Origin: Ciona intestinalis
Lineage: Eukaryota; Chordata; Ascidiacea; Phlebobranchia; Cionidae
Length of the DNA: 64,000 bases
Assembly: GCF_000224145.3 (NCBI RefSeq)
Contig: NC_020167.2
Location: 4,474,991-4,538,990 of the forward strand
Reading direction: 5' to 3'
Below the pieces are notes generated by a model. It saw nothing but the letters and a program-made list of their open reading frames with translations, ran no database searches and was not told the DNA's origin. Shown here piece after piece: positions 41,353-55,400 of this stretch (the first letter of the stretch is position 1; the number at the start of each line of letters is the position of its first letter). Both the position numbers and the translations under genes were made by a program.

Positions 41353-44300
41353 TCAGCTCCCAAAGTCCGCAAATTCATAAACGTCAACCGAACTAGGTTT
41401 GGAACTTTCCGAAATGTCAGATGATATTTTACTTTCTGGTTTTACTGGATTTTTTATTTCCTTTTTTCCCAAATGTACAACTTGCGTTGATGGCTGCGAT
41501 AATGAAGATGACTTTGTGTGATGAACACCAGAGGTATTGAACCTGTATATAAAAGATACAATGTTAGAAAATAGTCTTTTAAAATATTAAATATAAATTT
41601 AAACTGTTAATGAACTTACTTGTTAGGAGTTGGAGAAGGTGCATTTCTTAAACTTGGAAGTTTTGCTGAACTAGTATTCAATTTTATAGATGTTGACTCT
41701 GTTTCTATTAAAGATATAAATAAATCAGTACTTACTTTTACTTGTTTTTGTGTATTTTTTTAACAGAAAATGCTCTGCAGAGTGCAGGTACAGGTAGTGG
41801 TAACTTTTACTATAAAATACGAACCTTTTTCAGATAATGCATTAGGAATGGCAGCATTTGTTGTTGGTTCTACTGTTGAGTTGTCTTTTGAGTTTTCAAC
41901 CAAAAAATCAGGATTCTGAGTTTGGATTTCTGAAGAAAGAGGTGGAGATGGCAGGATGTCTTCAGGAGATGTGGGCAGTGGTTTTGTCACGGAAGTTTCA
42001 TGCTCTCGGACTTTTCGCTTTTTCCAGTGTCGCTCTGGCTGCAAGCTGGGATGAATGGAGGAATGCTTGGATGAGTCACTGGAGAAGGATTTGCTCCTCT
42101 GCTCGTCGTTCTTACCAAGAAGAGGGCCCAGTCTGTCTTGAACATTAGAGCTGCAAGTGGTGGTGGAACTGGTGTCAGACATATGTTGACTGATGGAAAT
42201 GTAAGCGTCTATATTCGCGTTTGACGCAGCAGTGTTGGGTTTCGTAGTTTTGGATGTAGTGGAATTAGGATTCTTTTTAGGTCTACCACGTTTTCTCTTC
42301 TCAGTTGTCATGGGAGTAACAGAAGCCAAACTTGGGCGTTTTTGTTCCTGCTTTGGAGCTTTTTTATTAGCGGTAGTGCTAGTCTCTGCTTTGTTTGGCT
42401 GGTTCCTATTTCGCAGCGTTCTTTTTTCTGGTACCTCTGAAGATTCTACAGTTTGTGACGGCAACCCAAGCCTTCTTAAAGCAACATGGCCACTGCTTTG
42501 ACGCTTCACTGCACCTGTTTCTACTTTTTGAGGTACTGAACTCGTCCAAGACAGCTGATTAACAGTGACTGGCTGTGGCGTTGGTTGTGCTGGTGTTTTG
42601 CTCACAGTGGGTTCAGATTTTACTGGGGATTTCAACAGAATATTTTCCTCTATTTTACCTTCCAGTATCTGGTATTCACAAGGCATAAGGCCGTTCCGTA
42701 AAGTTCTATCACTTTTTGTTGCCGATAACTTGAGTTTGAGTGGTGAGACAATTAGTTTTTCCTCACCCTCCTTGTCGGAAGGCTCAGAATCTTTTTCCGA
42801 AATAATTGATGAGTCACTGGAAGACTTGATCTCTTCAGCTGAGTCACAATTATCACTGTCTTGGCTCAGAACAATTCGTTTCTTGTCAATTTTAAGAAGA
42901 AGTTTTGAGGTGCCAGGATCTGGTGGGGGAGGGGTGGAAGTTGTTTCAATTTGTTCGAGAGGTTTAATTTTATTCGGTATTTCTGTTACAAAAGGTTCTT
43001 CACTGGGTTGGGGCACATTTTCTGCCGTTAAAGGTACTGGTACCTGTGGTATAGTTGTATCAGTTGGAACAGAAATTTCTTCATGATCGTCAGCCCTGTT
43101 TTCATTGTTTGTCTGCAAAGCTGGGTCAAGTGTTGAGCAATATTCAACACAGAATTCACCGTAGCTGCCATCACTGTTGAAACTGCTGCTGGAATAATAA
43201 GAGTCCGAACTTTGACGTTTTCGCTTCTTTTTCTTCTTTTTTGACTTTTTCTTTTTTTTCTTTTTGTTTTTCTTGGTTGGATTTTCAGGGTAGTTTTCAT
43301 GAGCTGTTGCTTGTGTAGAGGGCTCTGGGTTCAGTGGAATGGCAGGACTTGGGTGCGGGAGAGACTCGCATGCAGATGGTAAGGTGGGGATGGCTGGCTG
43401 GGGATCAACATTCTCAGGCATTTGCATAGCAGGAGGGAGGACTGGTTGACTTTCTGGGGAAAGAGTTGAATCTGGCATTGGCTGGATAGGAGATTTGTGG
43501 TTGGGTGCAGGCTCATGATAATAATTTGTGGGGAATAAGCTCTTAGATAGTTGTTGCGTTAATTTCATTTTCTGTTCTTCGGTTAGAATTGACCACATGG
43601 GGTGACTTTGGTATTGTGCTATGGAAGTGTAATAAATATCCTGAGGGTTCATATAGTGGTAAGGCTGTGGGGGCATGAAAGTGGGGTAAAACCCCTTTGT
43701 TTGTAAGGGGTTGTGAAAATTATCCAGCCCTGGTGGGTGAAACTCCTGCTTGACATGCGCAGGAGGGGGGTGCGAGACGGAACTCGAGGAAGCGGGGACG
43801 ATGAGGTTACCGGAGTGGCCGCCGACGATGGTGGTAACATTGTGCTCACTCTCGTGTGCTAATCTATCGCAAATATCGTCGGCGGCTCCGGAGTTTTTTG
43901 GCCGGTTTGAATCACTTGTGTCAGTTTGGGAGCGAGTTCGGGCTCGCGGAACCCCTTCAATTGGATCTTTAAATCCTTTGAACAAAACCCCAGTTTTTAT
44001 CAGGTCTGTCCTGGTTCGATTCTGCATCGATTTTAGTCTTTTTCGTTTGGAGGGAAAAGTTTTACTTAAAATCCTTGACCTGGAGGAGTAATCACTAGAA
44101 TCTGCAGTGTCTGTGGTTTTTACGTTTAACCGATGCGGTCGTTTATGTCCCGTGTGACTCTGCTTGTGCCGGCCACACGGTGTCCTCGTGAGTTCGGTGT
44201 CGGATTCATCCATGTCGCCACGGTAACCAACATCTTCCTCATCTTTCTCATCATCTCTCTTCTCGGCTCCTCCGACCTGGATGTTCTCCTGGTCATCCTC

Positions 44301-47300
44301 TGCAGGTTTCAGGAGCTCTTGCCCTGCCTCCTCATCACATGATAGAGCAAGAGCCCCTGAATCGTTTTTTGCCTTCAACGCCGATTGTCTGAGTGGAGGG
44401 CGTGATGTGGGCGTGTCACTGTGGTTATTGTCCACACTGTCACGTGATTTAGAACTGCGCGTAATTGTTCTCGAGCAAGCCGCAGGCCGGGAAGCGGCAA
44501 CTTCCTTGTTTTTACCACTTTCTGATGAACATTCACTTGAAACTGAAAAAACATGCAAGAATATGTAAGTACTAGATTTCATAGGCATCACAGTTTTTCA
44601 ACAAAACCCTTATAAAGCAAAACAGGAAAATTTAATACAAGATAGAACTTAGTTAATGTATTGACATGTTTAAATTAAGTAAAAAGAAACCAATAAACTA
44701 ACATAACTGTTTGATAGAGATGTAAACTTACATAGAAGTTCACATATTGTAGTTAAAGAATTGCCGGCAATTTATTATTAGTGAAGAAGAAAATTAATTC
44801 AACTTACCTATTCTTGATTTGTTGGTGCGTAGGTTGATAGTTTTGTGTTGCTTAATATCATCAGAAGTTTTCTGCACAATTTCCGGGTCATCTGTTTTAT
44901 CTGAATCCCATTTGACGACCAGCCTACTTTGCCGAGTCACCCGACCAGCTGCTTCACGAGGTTTAGTCTCCGCTATAACAGGAGAAGCATCACCCCCTAC
45001 ACTAGCGCGAGGGGACGGGAGGTTTTTCGAGGTTTTCCCCACAACAATGTTCTCCTCTTTCCCATTAGTTTCCTTTTCAGTTTTAATGGTAAAAGCTGAA
45101 GGAGAAGCAGCAGCACCGGTCGCACGCCACGTAGTCCACGCTTTTGCTCGCTGCGATTTTTTTACTGGAGGTTTGCTCGACTGTGACTCGCTGTCAGTGT
45201 CCGAGGACCTCATTGACCTCTTCCTCCTGTTATCAACTCTCTCCACTTTTTCCTCCACTTCATCTTTAACATCAGTTTTGTTGGGGAGAGTTTTCCGAGG
45301 ACTGAGTGATTCATGCTTCCGACACGCAGTGAGGAATGCTTTGCGGTGGAGTCCATTTTTGTGCCGTAGTGATGAGTTTACTGGGGACCGGACAAGTTTT
45401 TGTTCCGAAGTCTCGCCGACCTCTGCCAGTTTGACAGGAGTTTTTTCCTGTTGTTGGGCAGCCTTTTCTATTTTATTGTTTAGTTTTTCTTCAGGCATTA
45501 AGCGCTGGTTTTTCTCCGTAGAGGGATTCCACTCTGGAGTTTTAGCAAGGAGAACGGATTCTTTCCGTGCAAGTTCACACACCTCGGGTTGCCCAAACTT
45601 GGGGAGAGTTTTCAACATTCTTTGTGGTTCGAACTTACCATCCCGAGACATACAACGCTCCAAATACTTCATCTGAAAATAGGGAAAAACTTTTCTTAAA
45701 CATAATACTATTGGGTTTTGTATTAAGCATTGCCAGCCAGGAATTTAAATGTCATATGTGAATCTGAAACCATATGTGATTTACCTGTGTTAAGAAAACA
45801 CTTTCCATATTTTTGACAGTGGCTCTTTTGGTTTTTTCTCTTCTTCCAATCATATAGCACAAATTACGCACACGCTCAAGGTCCTGCCTGTATTCAAAAG
45901 TTGTATTATGCAATTGAGGTCAAAACCAGTACTGTCCCTTGAAACCATTTTGTATAAGAGAAAATAGAGAAATTTATCTCAAACTTGTGTTTTCAGCATG
46001 CTGGTTAAATGGGTGTATATTAGGTACAACAGTGTAGAGTAGACTGTAGAATATTTCAAGTGCAGGTAAGTGCTGAAAATTGAATAGGCTACATAAAAAT
46101 GTGAAAACAATTACACTTGAAGGCTGTATTGTTTATTAATTTATGCTCAATGCAAATTTTCAGGACCAACACAAAAAAAGACCCACACATATGCAACACA
46201 CAAATTTATAGAAACTACCTTTTTCAGGAAGCACATTTTATACAATTTTTATCACAATATTAGCCACTCAGCTCACCTTAGATGCGTGAACATCCTTAAT
46301 CGTCGTTGTAAGTTGGTTTCGGCAGCTTCAGCGAGTGCAGTGCCCTCCTCATGTTTAGGTGTGATGAGAGGTCGATTGAAATTTGCTGCTCGTTTTAACT
46401 TCCAATACTCCATTACATCTCGTGCTGTTTGTGATGGAATGCTTAAAGCATTCGCAACAGCCTGTGAAGGATAGCGGGTCATGAAAAAGAAACATACTAA
46501 AAAAATTGAGAATAGAACAAAACAACATGCAACTGAAAGTTTTGTCCATTTCACAGACGGAAATATAAAAAAAAATTTAACTATTTTACAGACATTCTCT
46601 TATATTTTATATTTTCTGACAAAAAAACTGCAGCAAATTTAGTTTTGGTGGATGGTTTTTTATGTGTATATATATAGTAGAGTGGGAGAAGATGGGACAC
46701 CTTTTCGTTCTATTGTTTCATCCCATTTGAAAGTACAGAAAGCACATTCAAAGGATTATAAAAATCGTATCCTGATGACTCCCATGGACGGCTGTTAATT
46801 GTTCAAAACGTGGTAAGGAAATTTGCATATTATGTGCTAAAGATGTCCCATCTTACCCCACCCACAGTACTATACTCTAACCCAACAAATACACCAGTAA
46901 AACCACAGTTGATCAGCCACCTGGTATTTAACAAGAGTATAAAACTCCTGCTCAAGCTCCATGATCCTCCGATGCCTCATCCCTCTTATCCTCTCCTCTG
47001 TTTGTTCATCTTCTCCATCACTTTCCTTCCTATTGGTGCTGTGTTTCTTACAATACGATCTGTTTATGTAGTAATAATGTTAACAATATTTTAGTGACAT
47101 TTTTTAATCGAGTAGATTGACATTGGGCTGTGTTTCTTATAATATGATCTCTAGACAGAGTAATTATGTTAACATTTTTTTTTGCAATCGAGTATGATTT
47201 ACACGGTGCTGTGTTTCTTACAAGATGATCTGTGCATGTATTAATGATGTTTACAAAATCTTGGTGATTTTTTTAAATCGACCACGATTGACACTAAAAG

Positions 47301-50300
47301 GTCAAGTTGGAAAAGAGCTATAGGACATCACCAGTGCTAAAAGCTAAACATTCTTTTGATATGAAAATACTAGTACTAAAAATTTCCGGATGATGTTTTC
47401 AAGATACATAAACAAACATGATGTATCATTATTTACTTAAAACTGTTGCGGTGCTGTCGAAATGTAGCATAAACTAAAGGGTCGTATTTACACTGTAACC
47501 CAACAAGTTCAAATGCATGTGTTATAAATTACATAGGTGTGCACATTTTGACCATTGTGTAACTCCATGTGTGTTGTTCCGATATTCCCGCAAGTAAACC
47601 TTACCTGAAAATGACGGCATCCTCTTGTCCTTCCAAAGGTGAAACACCGCAGTCTGCTATCATATCCAATTTGTCTTCGATTGCACATGTAACGTGGTAC
47701 GCTGTGACACAGTGGCGCACGCTGCACTGAATGCACGCACCAACCCTGTCCTTGCATATACTGCATAGGAGTGCCCACCTTGATGATGGGACATGGGATA
47801 CCTGGGGTGAAGTAGAGGTTCATTCATCATGTAATATATATATTATATACATAAGCCGGTTTCTTGTGTCTGTTGCAAGTGGTGTGAGTAAAATACACAG
47901 TTCAGGAATTCTAATTACATATCTTTTCTAACAACATTTTTAAAATATGAAAACTCCTGTACACATTTCAAATGCTTAAAGGCAAAATTGATTGCAAACA
48001 AAATTAAATGTATCGACCCAACAAGTTTTTTAATGCGAATAAATTCCTCCATATATCAACAAAACCTCACCTTTGTGATTGGTTCCATTCGATCAGGATC
48101 AGCGATGGTGATCTCAGGAATCCAGAGAGCACAACTCACATGCGCCCATTTGTTTCCGGACCTCGTGCTCTTCATTGCTCCTCCTTTCTTATTGCACAGA
48201 ATGCACATGGCGGAGCCACGGATGCCGAGAGCGCACGGCTTGCACAACCAACTTCCAACAGGAACCTGCAATATTCATGTCATCAGTGAGCATGCTGATA
48301 ATTTTGTAACAAGGATGAGAATAGAGTTTGATCAAAATTCCTCAAAATGTTTGTCCTCGGGTCTTGGGGCGTTAAGTACGATGCATGTAAAGGCTAAACT
48401 ACAACATGTGTAAAGGCTAAAATATAAGTCTATACGATGACCTTTTTAACACAAAAAAGTTCTGAAATCAGCAGATCCGCGGAAGATTTTCGTCCCAGGT
48501 GCGTTATACTAAAATATTTAAAAAAATAATGTGTGTACCGAATTCATTATAAAAAGCTGCATAAACAATTTTTTGATTATGTTTGTTATAGCATAACTGA
48601 TAACACTGACCTTCAAAATCCCATAACAAGCTTGGTGAACACATAAGTTACACCCATCACAGAAAACCATTTCATTCCCTTCCTCACAATCTGGCTGCAT
48701 TGAAAATGAGATGGTTAAAACACACTGAGAAATACGTCAAATCAAAAATGAATCATCAGACATTAAGCACAAAAAAAAGAAAAAAATGTATTAACAACCT
48801 TGCAAATAAAATATGCCTAGCGTTATACAATGGCTTTAATGTACTTATACGCATGGTAGAATAGGAAAAAAATGAACTTACTATCCTACAAACATCACAG
48901 ACAACATCTTCGTCATATTCGATTCCTAATCCTTCCTTGGTTTTGATGGCAAGCTGCATGTTATCGTGGCACTGTGTGTATAGATAATTATGGTCAGAAT
49001 AAATTCATTGAATTGTAATGTACACCAAGTTAGCAGAGTAAACTAAGGCTCAAAGTTTGGTGGAGCAGAGGTTATGTGATGTAGGCCAGAGTTGCCCCAT
49101 TGCCAAAATCTACAAAGTTGTATGATTAGCAATACAACCATTTTACCATTCTAATTTTTGCAGTGTGTAAAACATATTTATAGTGTGTAAATGCATTGGG
49201 GGAATCGCCTTTCAGTATTTTATTAACAATTTTAATAAGATTGGTCTAATATTTATAAAATTAATAAGAGTGCACACTTAATAAACATTCGATACACTTA
49301 TAGCTTAAATTGTTTACTATACATATTACGCAACACACCTGGGTTTCCAGCTCCTCCATTATCTGTTCCATGGAAAATTCATCAAGAGTGGCAAGACCTG
49401 TAAGGAAGGAAATTAGAATTAAAATACAAAGGTTGCACATTTTTTATTATCAGACATTCAGCCAGGTTACACAGTAATTTTGACATTGTGGCAAGTTTTA
49501 GTCAAGCCCATGAAAGATATAAGACATTAGACATACATTAGCTGCCCGGGTTTTGGGATAACGGGCTACCTTACCCACACATTTTGGGATAACAAAGACC
49601 TTACCCACATAAAATGGAATCAAATTACTGAGTCAAACATCGGAAAACAAACTACATGAAAACAAAATTAGAACAAAAACTAAGATCCACATATTATTTA
49701 GCCTCATGAAACCACAAAAACACCAACAACCCACCCATCATTTTCCTTTCATGGTTTATAATTTTAAGCCACGCTACATCCATTTCATCCAAATCATATC
49801 TACATGTGGAATCCGCCAATACATTCAGATCAATCATGTCTCTGTCTCCGATGTCAGGACTTGATTTTAACATCTTCCGTGGCCTGGTGCAAAAATCAAA
49901 AGCAAGTAAATAAATTATAAATAAAGTAATATAGATCGATTTGACGATTTCCACATAACTTACATTCGAAAGTCGCCCAATGTTTCTTTCGGAACAATTT
50001 GTATATTTTTCGTTGGCACCGATTTCGCATTAACAGGAACCTACAAAAAGAAAAACGATTTATGAATCATATAAAACAAGTTACATGTAAATTTTAACTG
50101 GGCCAGTAACAAATCCCCCCCCTCCCCCTACGATTAACATCATCTGTTAATTTCCAACAAAGAAACACCACTCCACTCCACTTGCTTACAAAATTCTTCA
50201 CTAGCAACTTATTAACTGTATTCTTGAATAGATGTTTGTATTAGTTTAATATTATTTCATATACCTGTACTCCCTTTTCCCATTCAATCCTCCAAGGGTC

Positions 50301-51242
50301 TTGCATGATCCAATATTCCTCATTCAACAACTGGGAAGTATCCGGTATTTTCATAGCGCTGATCAGATCTTTCCGAAATATCTAAAAAACAGAAACTTGA
50401 ATAAAAATGGCTCAGCCACAACATAGTTCATATTATGTAGACAAATTTGGATAATTGCTGCAATTAACCCCTAAATAAATGCAAATCAAAACTGTATATA
50501 TAAATTGGATAAAACAGCACAAAGGTAGCAATACCAGCAGAACTATATTACCTCAGCAGGCTTATGACGATTTGGGATTCTGCTTTGTCTCTTCTGTGAC
50601 AATGATGTTGAGCGTTGAATCGCACTCCTCATGTTTGATGTGCTTGGAGTAGAAGGTTTCAGGGAGTTGTATGTGAATCCATTTGCCTCCAGCTCTGGGT
50701 TACCAGGGGAAGGGGAGGCATCGAGGTCGTTCAATAAATCTTTGCAATCGAGGAGTTTGGAAAGGTAAGCGGAAGCACTGCGATTGTTATTGTTGTTGTC
50801 GTCTCCATCGGTGCGGTTTTCATCAATGTTTGCTTCAAGATCTGGAAGTTATCAGACACATCAGTCATCAGACAAGTAGTTGGATTAAACACATATTGTG
50901 CAGCAATATTTAGTCTAAAATACCAAGAAATGGTAATATCCTACTGATGATGCTGATAAGGCAAACTTTTAGACACACTGTATATTGTTGCATGTAACTT
51001 ATGGGGCCAAGTGTCATCTTAAAAAAGCATGGGCTCGTATCCGTTATTAAATTACATTTGTCAATAACGTGGTGAAATTGAACATTTACTGGCATAATGT
51101 ATAATGACCTACCATGTTTTTCAGAACACCTTCTACTTCTGCTTGGTGTGTGTGAGTTCAATGACGAACCTAATCCACTAATATTAACCTCATCGCACGA
51201 AACACTGGGTAGTCTTCGAGAATATTTTCGCTCAGAAGTCAT
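41353..51242 (-). CDS. Jade: JADE-family PHD-finger protein (HBO1 acetyltransferase scaffold)
   Basis: Scaffold that targets the HBO1/KAT7 histone acetyltransferase. Exons (minus): 51242-51113, 50841-50552, 50381-50265, 50040-49964, 49883-49735, 49397-49339, 48971-48882, 48694-48611, 48265-48071, 47801-47605, 47059-46921, 46461-46277, 45887-45785, 45672-44808, 44542-41825, 41704-41620, 41542-41353; 1890 aa. N-terminal EPL1-like block ([28 protein letters not shown]), PHD finger ([19 protein letters not shown], from ~residue 300), extended PHD ([49 protein letters not shown]), then [19 protein letters not shown] and [10 protein letters not shown]. The C-terminal ~1280 residues are disordered, with a poly-Lys tract (~1315-1340) and an AT-hook KRKRGRPKK (~1641). 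Vertebrate JADEs are about 500-850 aa, so the long tail (one 2718-nt exon) is unusual. Confidence 0.94.
46674..46876 (-). mobile_element. MITE copy in a JADE intron
   Basis: TATATAGTAGAGTGGGAGAA to CATCTTACCCCACCCACAGT, full length, 45 bases from the exon at 46921. Confidence 0.85.
47030..47290 (+). repeat. ~85 bp tandem repeat overlapping a JADE splice acceptor
   Basis: Three units start GGTGCTGTGTTTCTTACAA or GGGCTGTGTTTCTTATAATA and continue with a GATCT motif, GTTAACA and an ATCGAGTA/ATCGACCA motif. The unit at 47036 contains the start of the JADE exon 47059-46921 and its acceptor; the other two lie upstream in the intron and repeat that exon start in altered form. Confidence 0.8.
49545..49625 (+). 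repeat. Short tandem/dispersed repeat in a JADE intron
   Basis: TTTGGGATAAC...CTTACCCACA occurs twice in about 50 bases, distantly like the CCTCACCCAC repeat at 7630, 12486 and 14076. Confidence 0.4.
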
Positions 51243-52462
51243 CCTTAATTATGGTGTGGCTAAGTCAAATCGATGACAAAATCTTGGTAATCCATGAAAT
51301 TATGTTTGGTCTTCATTCATTAAGTTCCACAGGTATACATGGTTTGTTACATTATTTTAAAACTATAAAACCTGTTGGGTTTAAACAGGCGAGATTACTG
51401 TAACTTATGTACGCACAACGGTAATATATTTCAATACAACGTTATTAATGACCAAATATACGCTATACTTGTATATAAATACAATAAAAACGATAAAAAT
51501 AGTATACAAATAGATGAAAGATGTCTAAAACAATTAAATAAAGTAATTTACATAGGCGAAAAATAGTCTCGCACGAATTCTTTCAGACTTTGTTTATGCT
51601 TGAGTAGTTTTACAGCAAATCACGTGATAATAATAAACTTTTCCAAAAGAATCCGTGCTTCTGTGACATTTTACAAGGTTTTGTCTGTTTATAGAGTTAA
51701 GTACATAATACTGCTATATTTACTAAAGGAGTTAAACCAGTGGCGCAATTAAACAACGTTTGGTTTGTTATAAAACCAAAACAGGTGCATGGCGGGAAGG
51801 CGGGAAAATCTTTAACTTGACAATTCAACTCCACACGCGCCATTTCACAATTCGAATATAGTGGAATGAAAAACTTAATTTACCAAAAGAATTACTGCTA
51901 GGTAATAATCCTTCTCCAGTGCCTATAAACCGCTATATAACCACTAAACCCAAATTCCACCTACAAACTCATTGCTTAATCTGTAACTAGTACTGTGCCT
52001 AGAAAGCATAAAGTACCACTTTACAAACTCCAAAGTTATACGATTGAACCAAAGTGTTTAGTATACTCTGATTGAACTAAATTTTTTATTTTCTTGCTAA
52101 TGGATGTTTTCGTCGGGCGAAAACTACGTTTATATTTTACAAGCAATAACAATTTTCCAATAAACCTGTTACAATATATAAATTTAAAACGATGTCGGTT
52201 TACTCCAACAATAAAAACTTTTTTGAAAGGTCGAATAAGTTTGAACAGCGCCAGCTGAGTAGTCAAAAAAGGTAGATTTATTTCGTCGGGTGGCGCCATG
52301 TAGCTTGGCAACTCAAACGCGTGGCGGGATATTTTTCGCTTGTGCATCTTCGTGTTGTTGTAAAAAGTTGTTCACTTTGAAAAATTGAGTGATTTGTAGT
52401 TCTTTGACGAAGTACCTTCAAGGTTTTACCAATTCTCAGCTTAAGTACTTCAGAAAAACAAA
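51243..52462. promoter_or_regulatory. Divergent promoter region, JADE / GLYR1
   Basis: 1.2 kb between two start codons on opposite strands. It contains two overlapping GGCGGGAA motifs (51791-51806, E2F-like), another GGCGGGATA near 52323, and CACGTG near 51620. A 103-codon minus frame (52036-52347) has no recognisable domain and was not called. Confidence 0.4.
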
Positions 52463-55400
52463 ATGGACAACCTTAAAATAGGAGATTTTGTCTGGTAAGT
52501 TGTTTTATTTAATAACTTCCTTTTCAAAAATGTGTAAAACTAGTTCAACTTTTGTAGCAAAAGTGACTCGCAAATTACTTAAACATATCTTCTTGTTTAT
52601 TGATAGTTGCATTTTGAATGTAGCTTTTTTGTGTATAATTTCTGTGATTGTTTTATTCCCAAGAAACTACTTATTGGGAATCCCAATGAGTAATTAACAA
52701 TTATTATAATTTCAGGGCAAAGATGACAGGTTACCCATACTGGCCAGGAAAGGTACGTAAATACTGTTTATGTGTCTTTTTTAAATATATTCTATTTTCC
52801 TTTTTTTTATGCTGAACTTTATGTCTTCCAGCAGACTACAGATACTGAGAAGTACACCCCAAGATTTTTTATTTTTTCATTTCTTATCAAATAATTTAAC
52901 AGCAAGCGAATCTCTGTAAAATGTACAAAAGATATTGTATATAAAGTCCGGTATTATAAAACAAATTGTTATAATAATATAATACAAACTGTATTGAACT
53001 CAACAGATTGTAGAACCAGACAAAGATGTGAAAAAGCCGAACAAAAAGTCCGAAATGTTGTTTGTACGATTTTACGGCACTGGAGATTTGTAAGTTTTAT
53101 TTTTAAAAGTAAAATGACCCAAAAGCGACTAATTTTAGTAATTCAATGACAATAGCATTATAATTGTTTTTATGTAAAGTTGGTTCCCACATTTGTAACA
53201 CTAGAATTAAAAATGTTACCAGGAACCAGCCACACCCAATCTTTTAGCACAGAATTTAAAAAATTTAAAAACGCTCTGCTTACATTTTTTTAACAATCAC
53301 AACATACTAAAAATTTGCAGTGCATGGACTAAAGTTGACATGATTCACAAGTTTGAAGAAAACCGTGAAAAATACTCAAATGGTAGTAAACGTGTTATGT
53401 TTGTTGATGCTGTAAAAAAGATAGAACATGCAGTGGAAAACCGAGAAAAAGGTAAAAGTTGTTTCATATTGTCATCAAAATGTACAGAATATTGTGTAAA
53501 CCTAACAATTAAATTTGCTTATATTTATATTGTAGCTTATCTGCCTAATTTTGATTTTTAATTGTCTGACCAACTCAGCATGTAACTATGGATTTTCTAA
53601 CTACTTTAAATTTGCTTTATTTATTTGTATTGTTTTTGTTTAATTTTGTGGTTTTTAATTGTCCGACCAACTGAACTCTGGATTTGCTAACTTTAAATTT
53701 GTAAATTAAATTATTTAAATTAACTTGTTTAAAAACTGTAAATTTGGTTCCAGGTCTTCCCGACACAAGTGATGAATCGGATGCAGGATCGGAGGCAAGT
53801 GACGATCTTCCTCTTGCTGTTAAAGCGAAGAATGGAAGAAGAAACTCAATTGTAAGAAGATAAAATTATTTAATTTTACTTGATTTTACAACTGAAGAAT
53901 AATGTGGCATATATATATATGGGCTATAATATAATTCTAAAAAGAATTGTTTCTATTTAATGCCCGTACAATTAAACAAGACTAAGAATTTTATAACATA
54001 GGAGGACGATTCGGCTCCTCTTCCAAAAAAAAGAAGAAAATCAACAAAAAAGTCACTTCCCACCAGAGAAGAGGTAAAGTTAGTTAAAAGATTACTTGAA
54101 TGCCTCAAGCGATTTGTGACATAGATAGTAACATTGGTATCGTTCTTAAGTTCCCTGTTACCTACAGTTTTTCATTGTTTGTTACACTTTTAAGCGGAAA
54201 GAGCTGCAAATGTCAAATTTGTGTGCATTCGCATATATGGTGCAGTGCAATAAACTGTTAACTGTAGGTTTTGCACATACACTATAATATAAATAGTAAA
54301 GATGTATGTACGAGTACTGTATATTTGAATGTGGCAAATACACACACATTTTGCATTGCTTTCAGTTTTATAATCAGTGAATGAACTATATTTCTGAAAA
54401 ACTTATTTTTCCTTTTTTGACTGCCACAGCACCAGTTCTGGTTACTGAAATTGCATTAAGCTATTTACCTTTTTTGTTTTATTAAGTTTCTTTATACCAC
54501 TAAATACATACAACCCACTATCCACACGCATACCATCATAAACCACCTAACACATTAATCGAGCCACGTATTGACATTCATGCTTTATAACTAGTTGACA
54601 CTGAAGCATCAGAACATGTCTCACTACCTTCTAACCCGGACTTCCCCCACCACCCTCGCAACCAAGGTAGTGATTGGCATGTTTGCCCACTAACCTCCTT
54701 TTTCTTGTGTTTGCGATAATTCCTGCAGTTGTAGTAAAATTGTAACTTAGAGAAATTAGCCTTGCTAAAAATAAAAATATCTCAAAATCTCTCTCTTTAG
54801 CATTAGCTTTTTCCTTGCTGAAAATATCTCATTTTCTTTTGCAGGTTAAGCAATACAAATTTGCTAATAATTGTTATTGTAACATTTATTGTAATATAGT
54901 CGCACTCAAAAGTAAAATCAAATTCCAACCCATGAATAAATGCACATCAGCTATTAATAAACGCTTAAAAAAACGATGCAACTGTCAACTACCTAATTTG
55001 AATATTTTAGCGTCATTTTGTTAATGTGCCATGTTATGAATGCAGCAATAAACAAACTTAACATTGATAGCCATGAGAGCTTAGTAGAGGCTGCCATTTC
55101 TTCTTATAAAATATATATTTTTACTGAATGAAAACCAATCATTTTACATGAGGCTCAGCTCAAATTGGTAAAACAAAAAGAAAATTGGATTTCCCCCCAA
55201 ATTTTAGTTTTGTTCGCTGCTGAAATCTAACTAATGGTTTTGTTTTTAATGGATTGTTTATAATTAACTCGTTTTATTTTGTTTAATTTACCCAAAATGT
55301 GATTTTGTTTTCATCATGTTTTGCAATTTCTAATTATACTTTTCAGTTTCAAGAATTACTTATTTTAGTTTGAAATTAAAATGACCTGTTTCTAAAAATA

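Noticed and set aside
41858-44568. Many plus-strand frames opposite JADE
   Set aside because: Antisense shadows of the long JADE exon; no domain and no splice logic.
52036-52347. 103-codon minus-strand frame in the JADE/GLYR1 spacer
   Set aside because: No recognisable domain or splice partner; probably promoter sequence.
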